Below, piece by piece: positions 8,682 through 13,944 of a stretch of 13,944 nt of DNA. The notes beneath the pieces were generated by a model. That model searched no databases, was not told the origin of the DNA, and worked only from the letters and a program-made list of their open reading frames with translations. This stretch comes from DASRQK01 sp964401685 (GTDB lineage Bacteria > Bacteroidota > Bacteroidia > Sphingobacteriales > Sphingobacteriaceae). The stretch lies in assembly GCA_964401685.1 (NCBI GenBank), contig CAYNZH010000047.1, positions 1-13,944 on the forward strand. The letters are read 5' to 3'. Both the position numbers and the translations under genes were made by a program. Within the stretch, counting starts at the first letter, position 1. Every line of letters starts with the position of its first letter.

Positions 8682-8877
8682 GTTTCTTTTATTTAGTTAA
8701 TGATTTATTATTTTCATTAAATATACACATTATAATCGAATGTTTTGTTAACATAGTGTCATAATTACACTTACATAAAAACGTGGCTGTTGGGTTTAAT
8801 AATAGCTAATTTAGGCGATATTTCAAAATTAATCGAAAAGAAAAGTGTTGAGTGATATTTTCTTCCTGAAAAATTCG
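8682..8877. other. A+T-rich divergent intergenic region
   Basis: About 200 bases separate the leftward small ORF/GGT unit from the rightward DUF983 gene. Base composition drops sharply to A+T-rich compared with the genes on each side, as expected for a two-way promoter region. Apart from the inverted repeat at 8697-8720 and the DUF983 promoter at its right end, I see no RNA gene, riboswitch-like fold or coding frame. Confidence 0.5.
8697..8720. repeat. Inverted repeat TTAATGA-N10-TCATTAA upstream of the small ORF
   Basis: Two perfect 7-base arms (8697-8703 and 8714-8720) are separated by 10 bases. They lie 16-39 bases before the small-ORF start on the minus strand. The position would suit an operator. 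The region is very A+T-rich, so chance symmetry is quite possible. Confidence 0.3.
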
Positions 8878-8885
8878 TATATTTG
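8878..8885 (+). promoter_or_regulatory. Bacteroidota -7 promoter element TATATTTG for the DUF983 gene
   Basis: It is an exact match to the TAnnTTTG consensus. A weak -33 candidate (TTTTC at 8858-8862) lies 15 bases upstream. Transcription would be expected to begin around 8890-8893. That leaves almost no leader for ATG 8895 but about 18 bases for ATG 8910, so it favours the latter as start codon. Confidence 0.65.
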
Positions 8886-8909
8886 TACTAGCAGATGGAG
8901 AAGATAACT

Positions 8910-9335
8910 ATGAATAAAATCGACGACGAGAAGGTCTCTTTGGGCAAAGCGCTACTCGGTGCGAAATGCGTGCGCTGCCGCAAAGGAAATATGTTTAAGG
9001 CGGGTCTGATGAGTCAAAAGATGCACAAAAGGTGCCCCTATTGTAACCTTTTTTTCGAGCGTCACACGGGATACTTTTACGTTTCTATGTTTGTGAGCTA
9101 CGCGCTTTCTGTGGCTGAGATTATTATTTTGGGTGTAGCGACTTATGTGTTATCGGGAGGCTCAGAAAGTGTATACCTTTACTTAGGTATTATCATAGGA
9201 GCTATCATCGTATTAGCCCCCTTTAATTACCGGTATTCGAGGGTCCTGCACATGTATTTCCTAGACCCCGGACTGCGCTATCAGCCCGAGGTTGCCGAAA
9301 AAATACACCGGGAAATGTCCGATCAACCGGATTAG
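8910..9335 (+). CDS. DUF983 family membrane protein with zinc-ribbon motif
   Basis: This is a small membrane protein of unknown function, common in Bacteroidota and Alphaproteobacteria. From ATG 8910 it has 141 residues; ATG 8895 in frame would add five. A short N-terminal cytosolic segment carries two CxxC pairs, C20/C23 (CVRC) and C42/C45 (CPYC), likely forming one zinc ribbon. Two hydrophobic helices follow at about 55-80 and 88-107, then a short charged tail. The later start is preferred because the promoter element lies only 9 bases before the earlier ATG. The stop TAG (9333-9335) overlaps the stop of the convergent SDR gene. Family membership is clear from KCVRCRKGNMF and the spacing; biochemical role is not known. 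Confidence 0.9.
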   Translation: MNKIDDEKVSLGKALLGAKCVRCRKGNMFKAGLMSQKMHKRCPYCNLFFERHTGYFYVSMFVSYALSVAEIIILGVATYVLSGGSESVYLYLGIIIGAIIVLAPFNYRYSRVLHMYFLDPGLRYQPEVAEKIHREMSDQPD

Positions 9336-10243
9336 ATGGTGATCCTACCCCCTGTGACCGGAATGGTCGCGCCGGATACGTAACTACTTTCATCAGAAGC
9401 CAAGAATACAAAGGCAGCCGCCAGTTCAGCGGGCTGTCCTGGCCGTCCTGTGGGCGTATCTTCGCCAAAAGTAGGCGCGTCCTCTGGCTTGGTCGACGTG
9501 ATCAACGGAGTCCAGACCGGGCCAGGGGCGACTGCGTTTACCCTGACTCCTTTGGCCTGAGTGAGCAGTATCTGACTCAGATTGGCTGTGAAATTCTCTA
9601 CCGCCGCTTTGGTCGCGGCATAGGGTAGCAACTCTATCGAGGGATAAAAAGTATTGACCGAGGTTGTATTGATGATAGCGCTTCCTGGCGGCATGTGAGA
9701 TATCGCGGCTTTGCACAGGTAGTAGATTGCATGCACGTTTACGGCAAAGGTGTGCCGCCATTCGTCTGCGGGGATGTCTTCGAGTTTTTTACGCGCCATA
9801 TGAAATGCGGCATTATTGACCAAAACATCGACTTGACCAAATTCCTTCACGGTACGGTCAACGATAGTTTGGCACTGCGCTTCATCGGTGATGTCGCCCT
9901 TGATTAGGAGGCATTTCTGGCCAGCTTCCTTGACGTGTTTTTCTGTGTCCCGTGCGTCCTCGTCCTCCATGTCGTCCAGGTAGCTGATCACTACGTTTGC
10001 TCCTTCGCGTGCGAAAGCAATCGCCACGGCCTTCCCTATTCCAGAGTCACCCCCGGTGATGATCGCGGTTTTTCCTTTTAGCTTTCCGGACCCTTCATAG
10101 CTCTCTTCACCATGGTCCGCCAGGGGCTTCATTAGTGATTCTTTTCCCGGATAATCTTGCTTCTGTTTGGGAAAAGGAGGAATCGGATAATTGCCATAGG
10201 GCTCTTTTTTTTCTTTGTTTTTCTTTTTATCTTTATCTGCCAT
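9332..10243 (-). CDS. SDR family oxidoreductase with Lys-rich N-terminal extension (general-stress/YghA-like)
   Basis: This is an NAD(P)-dependent short-chain dehydrogenase of 303 residues with a Rossmann fold. Residues 1-55 form an extension with a Lys/Glu-rich start (KDKKKNKEKKE) and a Pro-rich stretch (YPIPPFPKQ). This arrangement is typical of the subfamily containing Bacillus general stress protein 39 (YdaD) and E. coli YghA. The cofactor motif is TGGDSGIG (63-70) and the structural motif NNAA (143-146). The catalytic set N169, S195, Y208 and K212 is complete, so the enzyme should be active. In that subfamily expression is often stress-induced; nothing here shows it directly, and the substrate is unknown. 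It converges on DUF983 with overlapping stops and diverges from the HMA gene across 149 bases. Confidence 0.93.
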   Translation of the reverse strand: MADKDKKKNKEKKEPYGNYPIPPFPKQKQDYPGKESLMKPLADHGEESYEGSGKLKGKTAIITGGDSGIGKAVAIAFAREGANVVISYLDDMEDEDARDTEKHVKEAGQKCLLIKGDITDEAQCQTIVDRTVKEFGQVDVLVNNAAFHMARKKLEDIPADEWRHTFAVNVHAIYYLCKAAISHMPPGSAIINTTSVNTFYPSIELLPYAATKAAVENFTANLSQILLTQAKGVRVNAVAPGPVWTPLITSTKPEDAPTFGEDTPTGRPGQPAELAAAFVFLASDESSYVSGATIPVTGGRITI

Positions 10244-10330
10244 AGCCTTTGATTTTATAGTGCAAACAGCTCACGTAACTCATTTGTTTTCATCAATTTT
10301 TTATTAATCCAAGGGAAAGCGAGAGGAAAA

Positions 10331-10361
10331 TTTGCAAAATTCCCGGGAAATTTGTATCTTG
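10331..10361 (+). promoter_or_regulatory. Candidate promoter of the HMA gene (TTTG, 20-base spacer, TATCTTG)
   Basis: A -33-like TTTG (10331-10334) is followed after exactly 20 bases by TATCTTG (10355-10361), one T short of TAnnTTTG. TATCTTG is repeated directly at 10362-10368, so the true -7 could be either copy. Inference from spacing and location only. Confidence 0.45.
10335..10354. promoter_or_regulatory. 20-bp near-palindrome filling the promoter spacer (candidate operator)
   Basis: CAAAATTCCCGGGAAATTTG equals its own reverse complement except for one symmetric pair, with a perfect 10-base core TTCCCGGGAA. It occupies precisely the bases between the TTTG and TATCTTG boxes. MerR-family metal sensors bind dyads in that position. 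No U-run follows it, so it is not an intrinsic terminator. Confidence 0.5.
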
Positions 10362-10392
10362 TATCTTGTTGAAAATAGGGAGAAACAAAGTC

Positions 10393-10617
10393 ATGGCAGA
10401 TAATAAAGAAATTCTAAAGTTTAAAACGACCCTTAATTGCGGAGGATGCGTTTCAAAGGTTGCACCAGCGCTCGACGGGGCGGAGGGTGTTGTCAGCTGG
10501 GATGTTGATACAGAGCATCCGGACAAGGTCCTTTCGGTCCATTCGGGAGGAGCCACAGCCGACCAGGTCATTCAACTGGTCAAAAGCAAGGGTTTTCAAG
10601 CAGAGAGTGTGGGCTAG
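10393..10617 (+). CDS. Soluble HMA-domain heavy-metal-binding protein (copper-chaperone-like)
   Basis: The 74-residue protein consists of a single HMA ferredoxin-like domain. The metal-binding loop is LNCGGC with C16 and C19 as the CxxC pair; the usual Met of the GMTCxxC signature is absent. Such proteins bind Cu(I) or similar soft metals and pass them to a P-type ATPase or sensor. No ATPase or regulator lies within the window, so the partner is unknown. ATG 10393 gives MADNKEI and a normal domain length. An in-frame TTG at 10366 lies inside the promoter repeat and is rejected. The stop shares the palindrome CTAG with the stop of the convergent downstream gene. A candidate operator sits in its promoter. 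The fold is secure; the metal is inferred. Confidence 0.85.
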   Translation: MADNKEILKFKTTLNCGGCVSKVAPALDGAEGVVSWDVDTEHPDKVLSVHSGGATADQVIQLVKSKGFQAESVG

Positions 10618-11099
10618 GTCGTCTGACCCAGAGCCTCTTTTAGCTGATAATTAAAGTCGAATTGTAGGTCCTCGTGAAGGCCTTCGATCTTTTTTTCTAT
10701 CAGCAAAACTTGTCGATCAAACAGGTTTTGCAGGGACTTGTCTCTATGGATGGGTGGCGAAAGCGACTTTAATCGAATGCAGAAATCCACGAGTAGCTCG
10801 ACTTCGGTTTCTTTCTTCTGCGAAAACTTCGCGTATTTTTTCACCTCTCGCAGCACTTTCCGCACGCCCTTTCGCATCCAATAATAGTTCTTTCTATTGA
10901 CTTCCTGTAGTTGACGGCCCACGTCGGCTTTTACATTTTCTATATACCTACTTTCATCCTCAGCTTCGAACAGTAGATAGGTCAATAATTCCTTATTTTC
11001 TGCTTTTGACCTTGCCATGCGCAGGCATATGGCCACCAATTCTTCCGGCGAGCGCTCGCGAAGCTCCTTTCTCAGTTGTGCGACACCTGCACTCTTCAT
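10614..11099 (-). CDS. Conserved hypothetical protein (Bacteroidota)
   Basis: The protein has 161 residues from ATG 11099 and is charged and predominantly alpha-helical by composition. It has no Cys-pair motif, signal peptide or membrane helix, so it should be cytosolic. The N-terminal third (ELRERSPEELVAICLRMAR, then NKELLTYLLFEAEDE) resembles hypothetical proteins I remember from many Bacteroidota; no function is known to me. An upstream in-frame ATG at 11126 lies inside a TAnnTTTG promoter element (11131-11124), so transcripts from it could not include that codon. The stop TAG at 10614-10616 overlaps the TAG of the HMA gene on the other strand. The gene stands alone on its strand. Confidence 0.8.
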   Translation of the reverse strand: MKSAGVAQLRKELRERSPEELVAICLRMARSKAENKELLTYLLFEAEDESRYIENVKADVGRQLQEVNRKNYYWMRKGVRKVLREVKKYAKFSQKKETEVELLVDFCIRLKSLSPPIHRDKSLQNLFDRQVLLIEKKIEGLHEDLQFDFNYQLKEALGQTT

Positions 11100-11123
11100 T
11101 CCCAATTGTGTTTTGATGCATTC

Positions 11124-11131
11124 CAAATGTA
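11124..11131 (-). promoter_or_regulatory. -7 promoter element TACATTTG for the conserved hypothetical gene
   Basis: On the minus strand the bases 11131 to 11124 match TAnnTTTG exactly. The start at 11099 lies 24 bases downstream, leaving a short leader. The -33 box is weak (TTCG at 11152-11149, 17 bases away). Confidence 0.55.
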
Positions 11132-11195
11132 CGAAATTAATGACATTCCGAATTACTTAACCTACATTAATGGATTGCGAGGCGATATTGCTTAC

Positions 11196-11230
11196 TTTGG
11201 TCGTAAGTGATTGATATATAATTATATTTC
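11196..11230 (+). promoter_or_regulatory. Weak candidate promoter of the second SDR gene
   Basis: TTTG at 11196-11199 and TATATTTC at 11223-11230 (one mismatch to TAnnTTTG) are 23 bases apart, at the long end of the accepted spacing. This would give a leader of roughly 45 bases containing the Shine-Dalgarno sequence. Confidence 0.3.
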
Positions 11231-11270
11231 AAAAACTTAAGAACAAACAGATTGTTAACTATTTAAAATA

Positions 11271-11276
11271 AAGGAG
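11271..11276 (+). promoter_or_regulatory. Strong Shine-Dalgarno AAGGAG
   Basis: AAGGAG ends 5 bases before ATG 11282, an ideal distance that fixes the start of the SDR. I noticed no comparable site before the other genes in the window, which agrees with the usual weakness of such sites in Bacteroidota. It suggests high or differently controlled translation. Confidence 0.7.
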
Positions 11277-11281
11277 ATATT

Positions 11282-12043
11282 ATGGGAAAATTAGAAGGTA
11301 AAGTAGCAGTAATCACGGGTGGATCGGGCGCAATTGGGTCGACCACCGCAAAATTATTCCTGAAAGAGGGCGCGAAAGTCGTACTTGTCGATATAAACGA
11401 AGACGCTTTGAGCAAAACCGCAGAAGATTTAGGCAGTAGCAACGTCAGTTATGTTGCCGCCGACGTTTCCAAGGCTGAAGATGTAAAAAATTATGTGCAG
11501 CACGCAGTGAAGACCTTCGGGAAAATCGATGTGTTTTTCAACAACGCCGGCGTAGAGGGAGTCGTGAAGCCAATTGAGGATTATCCTGAAGCCGATTTTG
11601 ATAAGGTAATGGCTGTAAACGTCAAGGGTGTCTGGCTGGGCGTAAAACACGTATTGCCGGAGATGAACGACGGCGGCAGCATGATCAATACCTCATCGGT
11701 GGCAGGCCTGGAGGGTTCTCCCTCGGTAAGTGCGTACGTCACCAGTAAGCACGCAGTTGTCGGCCTTACTCGCGCAGTCGCTATTGAAGCTGCAGACCGA
11801 AAGATACGTGTCAACTCTATTCACCCCTCCCCTGTTGACAACCGCATGATGCGGTCACTGGAAGAGGGTTACGCACCAGGTGCGGCAGCTGAAGCCAAGA
11901 AAGGATTTGAAGAGGCCGTTCCCTTGAAACGATACGCAACCAACGACGATATTGCCAACGCCGTATTGTTTCTGGCCTCAGATGATAGCGCATTTATCAC
12001 GGGCTCCAAAATCGTCATCGACGGTGGGTTGAGCATGCACTAA
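11282..12043 (+). CDS. SDR family oxidoreductase (classical, NAD-type)
   Basis: This is a classical short-chain dehydrogenase/reductase of 253 residues, the standard length. The cofactor loop is TGGSGAIG (12-19). D37 at the end of the second strand (VVLVDIN) points to NAD(H) rather than NADP(H). NNAG lies at 87-90, and the catalytic set N113, S139, Y152 and K156 is complete. The C-terminal LASDDSAFITGSKIVIDGG is typical of FabG/glucose-dehydrogenase-like members. The substrate (a secondary alcohol or ketone, unidentified) cannot be told from sequence. It is transcribed alone, with a long A+T-rich leader, a strong Shine-Dalgarno and an intrinsic terminator 34 bases after the stop. It is not close to the other SDR in sequence around the active site (YVTSK here, YAATK there), so the two are not a recent duplication. 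Confidence 0.95.
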   Translation: MGKLEGKVAVITGGSGAIGSTTAKLFLKEGAKVVLVDINEDALSKTAEDLGSSNVSYVAADVSKAEDVKNYVQHAVKTFGKIDVFFNNAGVEGVVKPIEDYPEADFDKVMAVNVKGVWLGVKHVLPEMNDGGSMINTSSVAGLEGSPSVSAYVTSKHAVVGLTRAVAIEAADRKIRVNSIHPSPVDNRMMRSLEEGYAPGAAAEAKKGFEEAVPLKRYATNDDIANAVLFLASDDSAFITGSKIVIDGGLSMH

Positions 12044-12076
12044 GACACTTCAAGTTTTTGAAGAAAAAACGATGGA

Positions 12077-12108
12077 GGGCTGGATCGCAAGATTCCGCCC
12101 TTTTTTTT
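12077..12108 (+). terminator. Intrinsic terminator after the second SDR
   Basis: GGGCTGGATC (12077-12086) pairs with GATTCCGCCC (12091-12100) with one mismatch and one G-U pair. It is closed by a GCAA tetraloop (GNRA class) and followed by eight T (12101-12108). Confidence 0.85.
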
Positions 12109-12164
12109 ACGGCGCTTTTTCTTTCAGAAACATTTTCCCTGTTAGGGTGTTTGGAAATTTACCT

Positions 12165-12543
12165 ATGAGCAATAATGGAAGATATACCATGCGTGCTGCC
12201 GCATTGATCGGGATTGGTGTAATGGCCGCCATCGACGAGATTGTATTTCATCAACTTCTCGCCTGGCATCACTTTTATGACAAGGGTACGACCGAATTGG
12301 GTCTGATCAGCGACGGATTTTTACATGCGGCAACGCTTATAGCAATCGTCGCGGGATTTTTCATGCTTTTAGATCTTCAGCGCGAGCAAAGGATTGTAAA
12401 ACGCGTTGCATGGTCTGCTGGGCTCATTGGGGCTGGGTGCTTCCAACTTTTCGATGGTATTATCGTTCATAAAGTGTTGCGATTGCACCAGGTCAGGAAC
12501 GTCGAAAACCTGCTTCCCTACGATATCGCCTGGAACCTTTTTG
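12165..12543 (+). CDS. DUF2243 membrane protein (3' end lost in assembly gap)
   Basis: 126 codons are visible before the N run. The family signature is clear: IDEIVFHQLLAWHHFYD (23-39), DGFLHAATL in the second helix region, and FDGIIVHKVLRLHQVR followed by YDIAWN just before the gap. Three hydrophobic helices are visible; family members have about four helices and roughly 160 residues, so some 35 are missing. The many conserved His residues suggest metal or heme contact, but function is unknown. ATG 12165 is chosen because the frame upstream of it passes through the SDR terminator; ATG 12189 is an alternative. DUF2243 genes often sit beside ctaG, and a CtaG-like end appears right after the gap. 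Confidence 0.85.
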
Positions 12544-12643
12544 NNNNNNNNNNNNNNNNNNNNNNNNNNNNNNNNNNNNNNNNNNNNNNNNNNNNNNNNN
12601 NNNNNNNNNNNNNNNNNNNNNNNNNNNNNNNNNNNNNNNNNNN
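12544..12643. other. Assembly gap (100 N)
   Basis: There are exactly 100 unknown bases, the conventional placeholder for a gap of unknown length. The missing end of DUF2243 and the missing start of the CtaG-like protein together need several hundred bases, so the real gap is longer. No reading frame can be carried across it. Confidence 0.97.
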
Positions 12644-12886
12644 AGAAAGCCATTCTCGTTCAGACTGATCGTGCTTTTTTTCGGCATTGCTCTGCACGCT
12701 TATCTCAGCAAGTTCTTGTACGCCCACCTTTTTCCGCGTGGCGACTCATTTGACGTGGTTGAAGTCAGGGAAGCTGCAAAGCTCATGTATTACTGGGGAG
12801 ATTTTTCGGAAATCATCATTCTTGTGATTTTATTCGCAAACAAATGGAGTTTCCATAAAAATAAACAATTTCCTATATTTGGACGT
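12644..12886 (+). CDS. C-terminal part of a CtaG-like cytochrome c oxidase assembly factor (5' end lost in gap)
   Basis: 81 codons are readable after the gap. They contain two hydrophobic helices (LIVLFFGIALHAYL and EIIILVILFA) linked by FLYAHLFPRGD and a segment LMYYWGDF. This resembles the last two helices of caa3-type CtaG, where the loop before the final helix carries a conserved Trp-Gly pattern. CtaG delivers copper to heme-copper oxidase subunits in the membrane. Pairing with DUF2243 is a common arrangement and supports the call. No stop codon ends this frame: after NKWSFHKNKQFPIFGR it runs directly into the EEP protein, so the right boundary given is the base before the EEP ATG. It may be a true fusion or an assembly error; the family call rests on a short fragment. 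Confidence 0.55.
12850..12881 (+). promoter_or_regulatory. Candidate promoter of the EEP gene (TTTC, 20-base spacer, TATATTTG)
   Basis: The -7 element TATATTTG (12874-12881) is an exact TAnnTTTG match, with TTTC (12850-12853) 20 bases before it as -33. It ends only 5 bases before ATG 12887, so the transcript would be leaderless or nearly so. Confidence 0.5.
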
Positions 12887-13681
12887 ATGAAACCTACCGT
12901 TCTACTTTTGCTCGCCCTCCTGTTGACGACCGCGGCTTTTGCGCAGTCTGAAAAGCAACTGCGTATCCTATCCTACAATATTCACCATGGCAAAACTGCC
13001 GATAATGTCGATCAACTGGCGGAGATGGCCGACTATATTTTACAAAGTGGAGCAGATATTGTCGGATTGCAGGAGGTTGATAGTGTGTGTACACGCTCTG
13101 CAAAAGTAGATCAGACCGCTTTTTTGGGGGAGAAGACCGGGATGCATCACGCCTTTGTCCGGCACTTTCCGTATCAGGGGGGAGCCTACGGCTTGGCCTT
13201 TTTGTCAAAATACCCGATTCTCTCGGTTGAAAATCATCCATTGCCCGCGCAGTCAGAAAGTCTGGGTGCAACCGTGGCGCTCATGATCGTGACGCTGGAG
13301 ATCTCGGCGACCGACACGATCCGCGTTGTCAACGTACATTTGGACTATCGGAGTCAAGACTCCAGGCTGGAGCAGAGCAAGATCATGGCCGCTATTCTGG
13401 AAAATCTGGATCTGCCACTAGTCGTGATGGGTGATCTGAATGCAGTGCCCCAGACCGCTGAGATCGAAAGTTTGAAAGGCCGGCTAGGCCTGATTGAGAC
13501 CCACGCTCCGAGCGCCTTCACTTTTCCTACAGCATTGCCTGATAGAAAGATTGATTACATTCTGGTCGATCCTCGTTTCTTTAAACTTGTGGCGTCTGCA
13601 GTGCCAGACATTCACTTTTCGGATCATCGTCCGATTGTGAGCGACGTCCTATTTACTGCTTCTGGGGGCAGTCGCCTCTGA
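12887..13681 (+). CDS. Secreted endonuclease/exonuclease/phosphatase (EEP) family hydrolase
   Basis: The 264-residue protein has a signal peptide (MKPTVLLLLALLLTTAAFA, cut near residue 19), so it should act in the periplasm or outside. The DNase I-like catalytic set is complete: N31 in SYNIHHG, E63 in LQEVD, Y101 with LAFLSKYP, H151 in VNVHLD, D183 and N185 in GDLNAVP, D223 in KIDYILV, and D246/H247 in SDHRPIV. Members hydrolyse phosphodiesters or phosphomonoesters (DNA, RNA, inositol phosphates, sphingomyelin) with Mg2+. The short, insert-free form is the type common as secreted Bacteroidota hydrolases, and the substrate is not predictable. ATG 12887 is selected because of the signal peptide, although the frame is open back to the assembly gap. 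The last 33 bases overlap the convergent SRPBCC gene. Confidence 0.92.
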   Translation: MKPTVLLLLALLLTTAAFAQSEKQLRILSYNIHHGKTADNVDQLAEMADYILQSGADIVGLQEVDSVCTRSAKVDQTAFLGEKTGMHHAFVRHFPYQGGAYGLAFLSKYPILSVENHPLPAQSESLGATVALMIVTLEISATDTIRVVNVHLDYRSQDSRLEQSKIMAAILENLDLPLVVMGDLNAVPQTAEIESLKGRLGLIETHAPSAFTFPTALPDRKIDYILVDPRFFKLVASAVPDIHFSDHRPIVSDVLFTASGGSRL

Positions 13682-13944
13682 GTCGGCTTTTAGCTGCTGC
13701 AGTGCCTGCGCCCAGGCTGTGTCAAAGTAATCTACATATTTGTCCTCGGAGTCCACGCGGATATCGACAACGGTGCGGCCATTTTTTTCGCTGAAGGTGT
13801 AATTTTCCAACATTTCGTCGTCATCAGGACCGTCCTCATTCCGGAGAACCTCCACCCCTTCTTTTATGTACCCAATATGGTTTACAGAGACAAACTTATG
13901 GGGGATGTTCTCTTTGACAATAGCGACCATACCCTGTTCCTTCC
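13649..13944 (-). CDS. C-terminal part of an SRPBCC (AHSA1/START-like) domain protein
   Basis: 98 codons are visible from the right edge to the stop TAG at 13649. The frame is open to the edge, so the true start lies outside; the ATG at 13930 is internal (preceded by KEQG). The strand pattern with KENIPHKFVSVNHIGYIKEG, then NYTFSEKNGRTVVDIRVD and finally the helix WAQALQQLKADSEA is typical of the second half of SRPBCC ligand-binding folds. In that fold the long C-terminal helix closes a hydrophobic cavity. Family members bind lipids or polyketides or act as Hsp90 co-activators; which applies is not visible. The tail TAPRSSK is encoded within the end of the EEP gene on the other strand. Confidence 0.75.
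   Translation of the reverse strand, partial: KEQGMVAIVKENIPHKFVSVNHIGYIKEGVEVLRNEDGPDDDEMLENYTFSEKNGRTVVDIRVDSEDKYVDYFDTAWAQALQQLKADSEATAPRSSK

Noticed and set aside
8440..8700. Plus-strand open frame of 86 residues
   Set aside because: It starts inside the GGT-like gene, is Leu/Ser-rich with no domain, and is antisense to the more protein-like small ORF.
8824..8831. Minus-strand TAATTTTG (a TAnnTTTG match) as promoter of the small ORF and GGT-like gene
   Set aside because: No acceptable -33 box at the right distance, and it would leave a leader of over 130 bases in A+T-rich DNA where such matches arise by chance.
10366..10392. TTG 10366 as the start of the HMA protein
   Set aside because: It lies in the promoter repeat and adds a segment outside the compact HMA fold; ATG 10393 is standard.
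11100..11126. ATG 11126 as the start of the conserved hypothetical
   Set aside because: It lies within the TACATTTG promoter element, upstream of the expected transcription start.
12072..12164. In-frame upstream extension of DUF2243 from ATG 12072
   Set aside because: It would begin inside the SDR terminator hairpin and gives a non-family N-terminus; ATG 12165 fits.
12671..12886. TTG 12671 as the start of a long EEP protein
   Set aside because: The codons from the gap onward belong to a CtaG-like membrane segment, so TTG 12671 is internal to that, not a start.
1..13944. CRISPR array, tRNA, rRNA, insertion sequence or prophage signals
   Set aside because: No regularly spaced repeats, no cloverleaf-like or rRNA-like sequence, and no transposase, integrase or phage protein was seen on either strand.

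Overview
The window is a stretch of ordinary chromosome, close to half G+C in its genes, most likely from a member of the Bacteroidota. Three genes have the Bacteroidota-type -7 promoter element TAnnTTTG just upstream (8878-8885 and 12874-12881 on +, 11131-11124 on -). Most starts lack a Shine-Dalgarno sequence, and the protein types fit (DUF983 protein, a small conserved hypothetical of this phylum, DUF2243 next to CtaG). I cannot name the genus. There is no phage, transposon, CRISPR array, tRNA or rRNA signal. A run of exactly 100 N (12544-12643) marks an assembly gap.

Left half (1-8681, all on the minus strand; read from right to left). First comes an uncharacterised 56-residue small ORF (8681-8511). 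Next is a secreted Ntn-hydrolase of the gamma-glutamyltransferase superfamily (8457-6532) that lacks the classical substrate-binding Arg. Four genes then follow with junctions of 1, 2 and 4 bases: an FAD oxidoreductase with a C-terminal Rieske [2Fe-2S] domain, a metallo-beta-lactamase-fold exonuclease, an ATP-dependent DNA ligase, and an Lhr-type DEXH helicase that runs off the left edge. The last three are the known ligase-associated DNA-repair cassette. A metallophosphoesterase, its usual fourth member, would be expected just outside the window. The unusual point is the Rieske flavoprotein joined to the front of the cassette by a one-base gap.

Right half (8682-13944). This part holds small, mostly monocistronic genes arranged as divergent and convergent pairs. 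They are a DUF983 zinc-ribbon membrane protein (+), an SDR oxidoreductase with a Lys-rich N-terminus (-), a soluble HMA metal-binding protein (+), a conserved hypothetical (-), a second SDR with a strong Shine-Dalgarno (+) followed by a good intrinsic terminator, a DUF2243 membrane protein cut by the gap (+), the 3' end of a CtaG-like oxidase assembly factor (+), a secreted endonuclease/exonuclease/phosphatase (EEP) protein (+), and the C-terminal part of an SRPBCC-type protein (-, off the right edge). Three convergent pairs overlap at their stop codons, so there is no room for intergenic terminators there.

Points that deserve attention: (i) the Rieske-FAD gene fused transcriptionally to the Lhr/ligase/exonuclease cassette; (ii) a 20-bp near-palindrome that exactly fills the promoter spacer in front of the HMA gene, a MerR-like operator geometry; (iii) an open frame with no stop running from the CtaG remnant into the EEP protein, next to a gap that must be much larger than 100 bp; (iv) the GGT-like enzyme without the substrate Arg; (v) the small K-then-R-rich ORF upstream of it. 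None of these amounts to a proven new system. The first two are the best leads.
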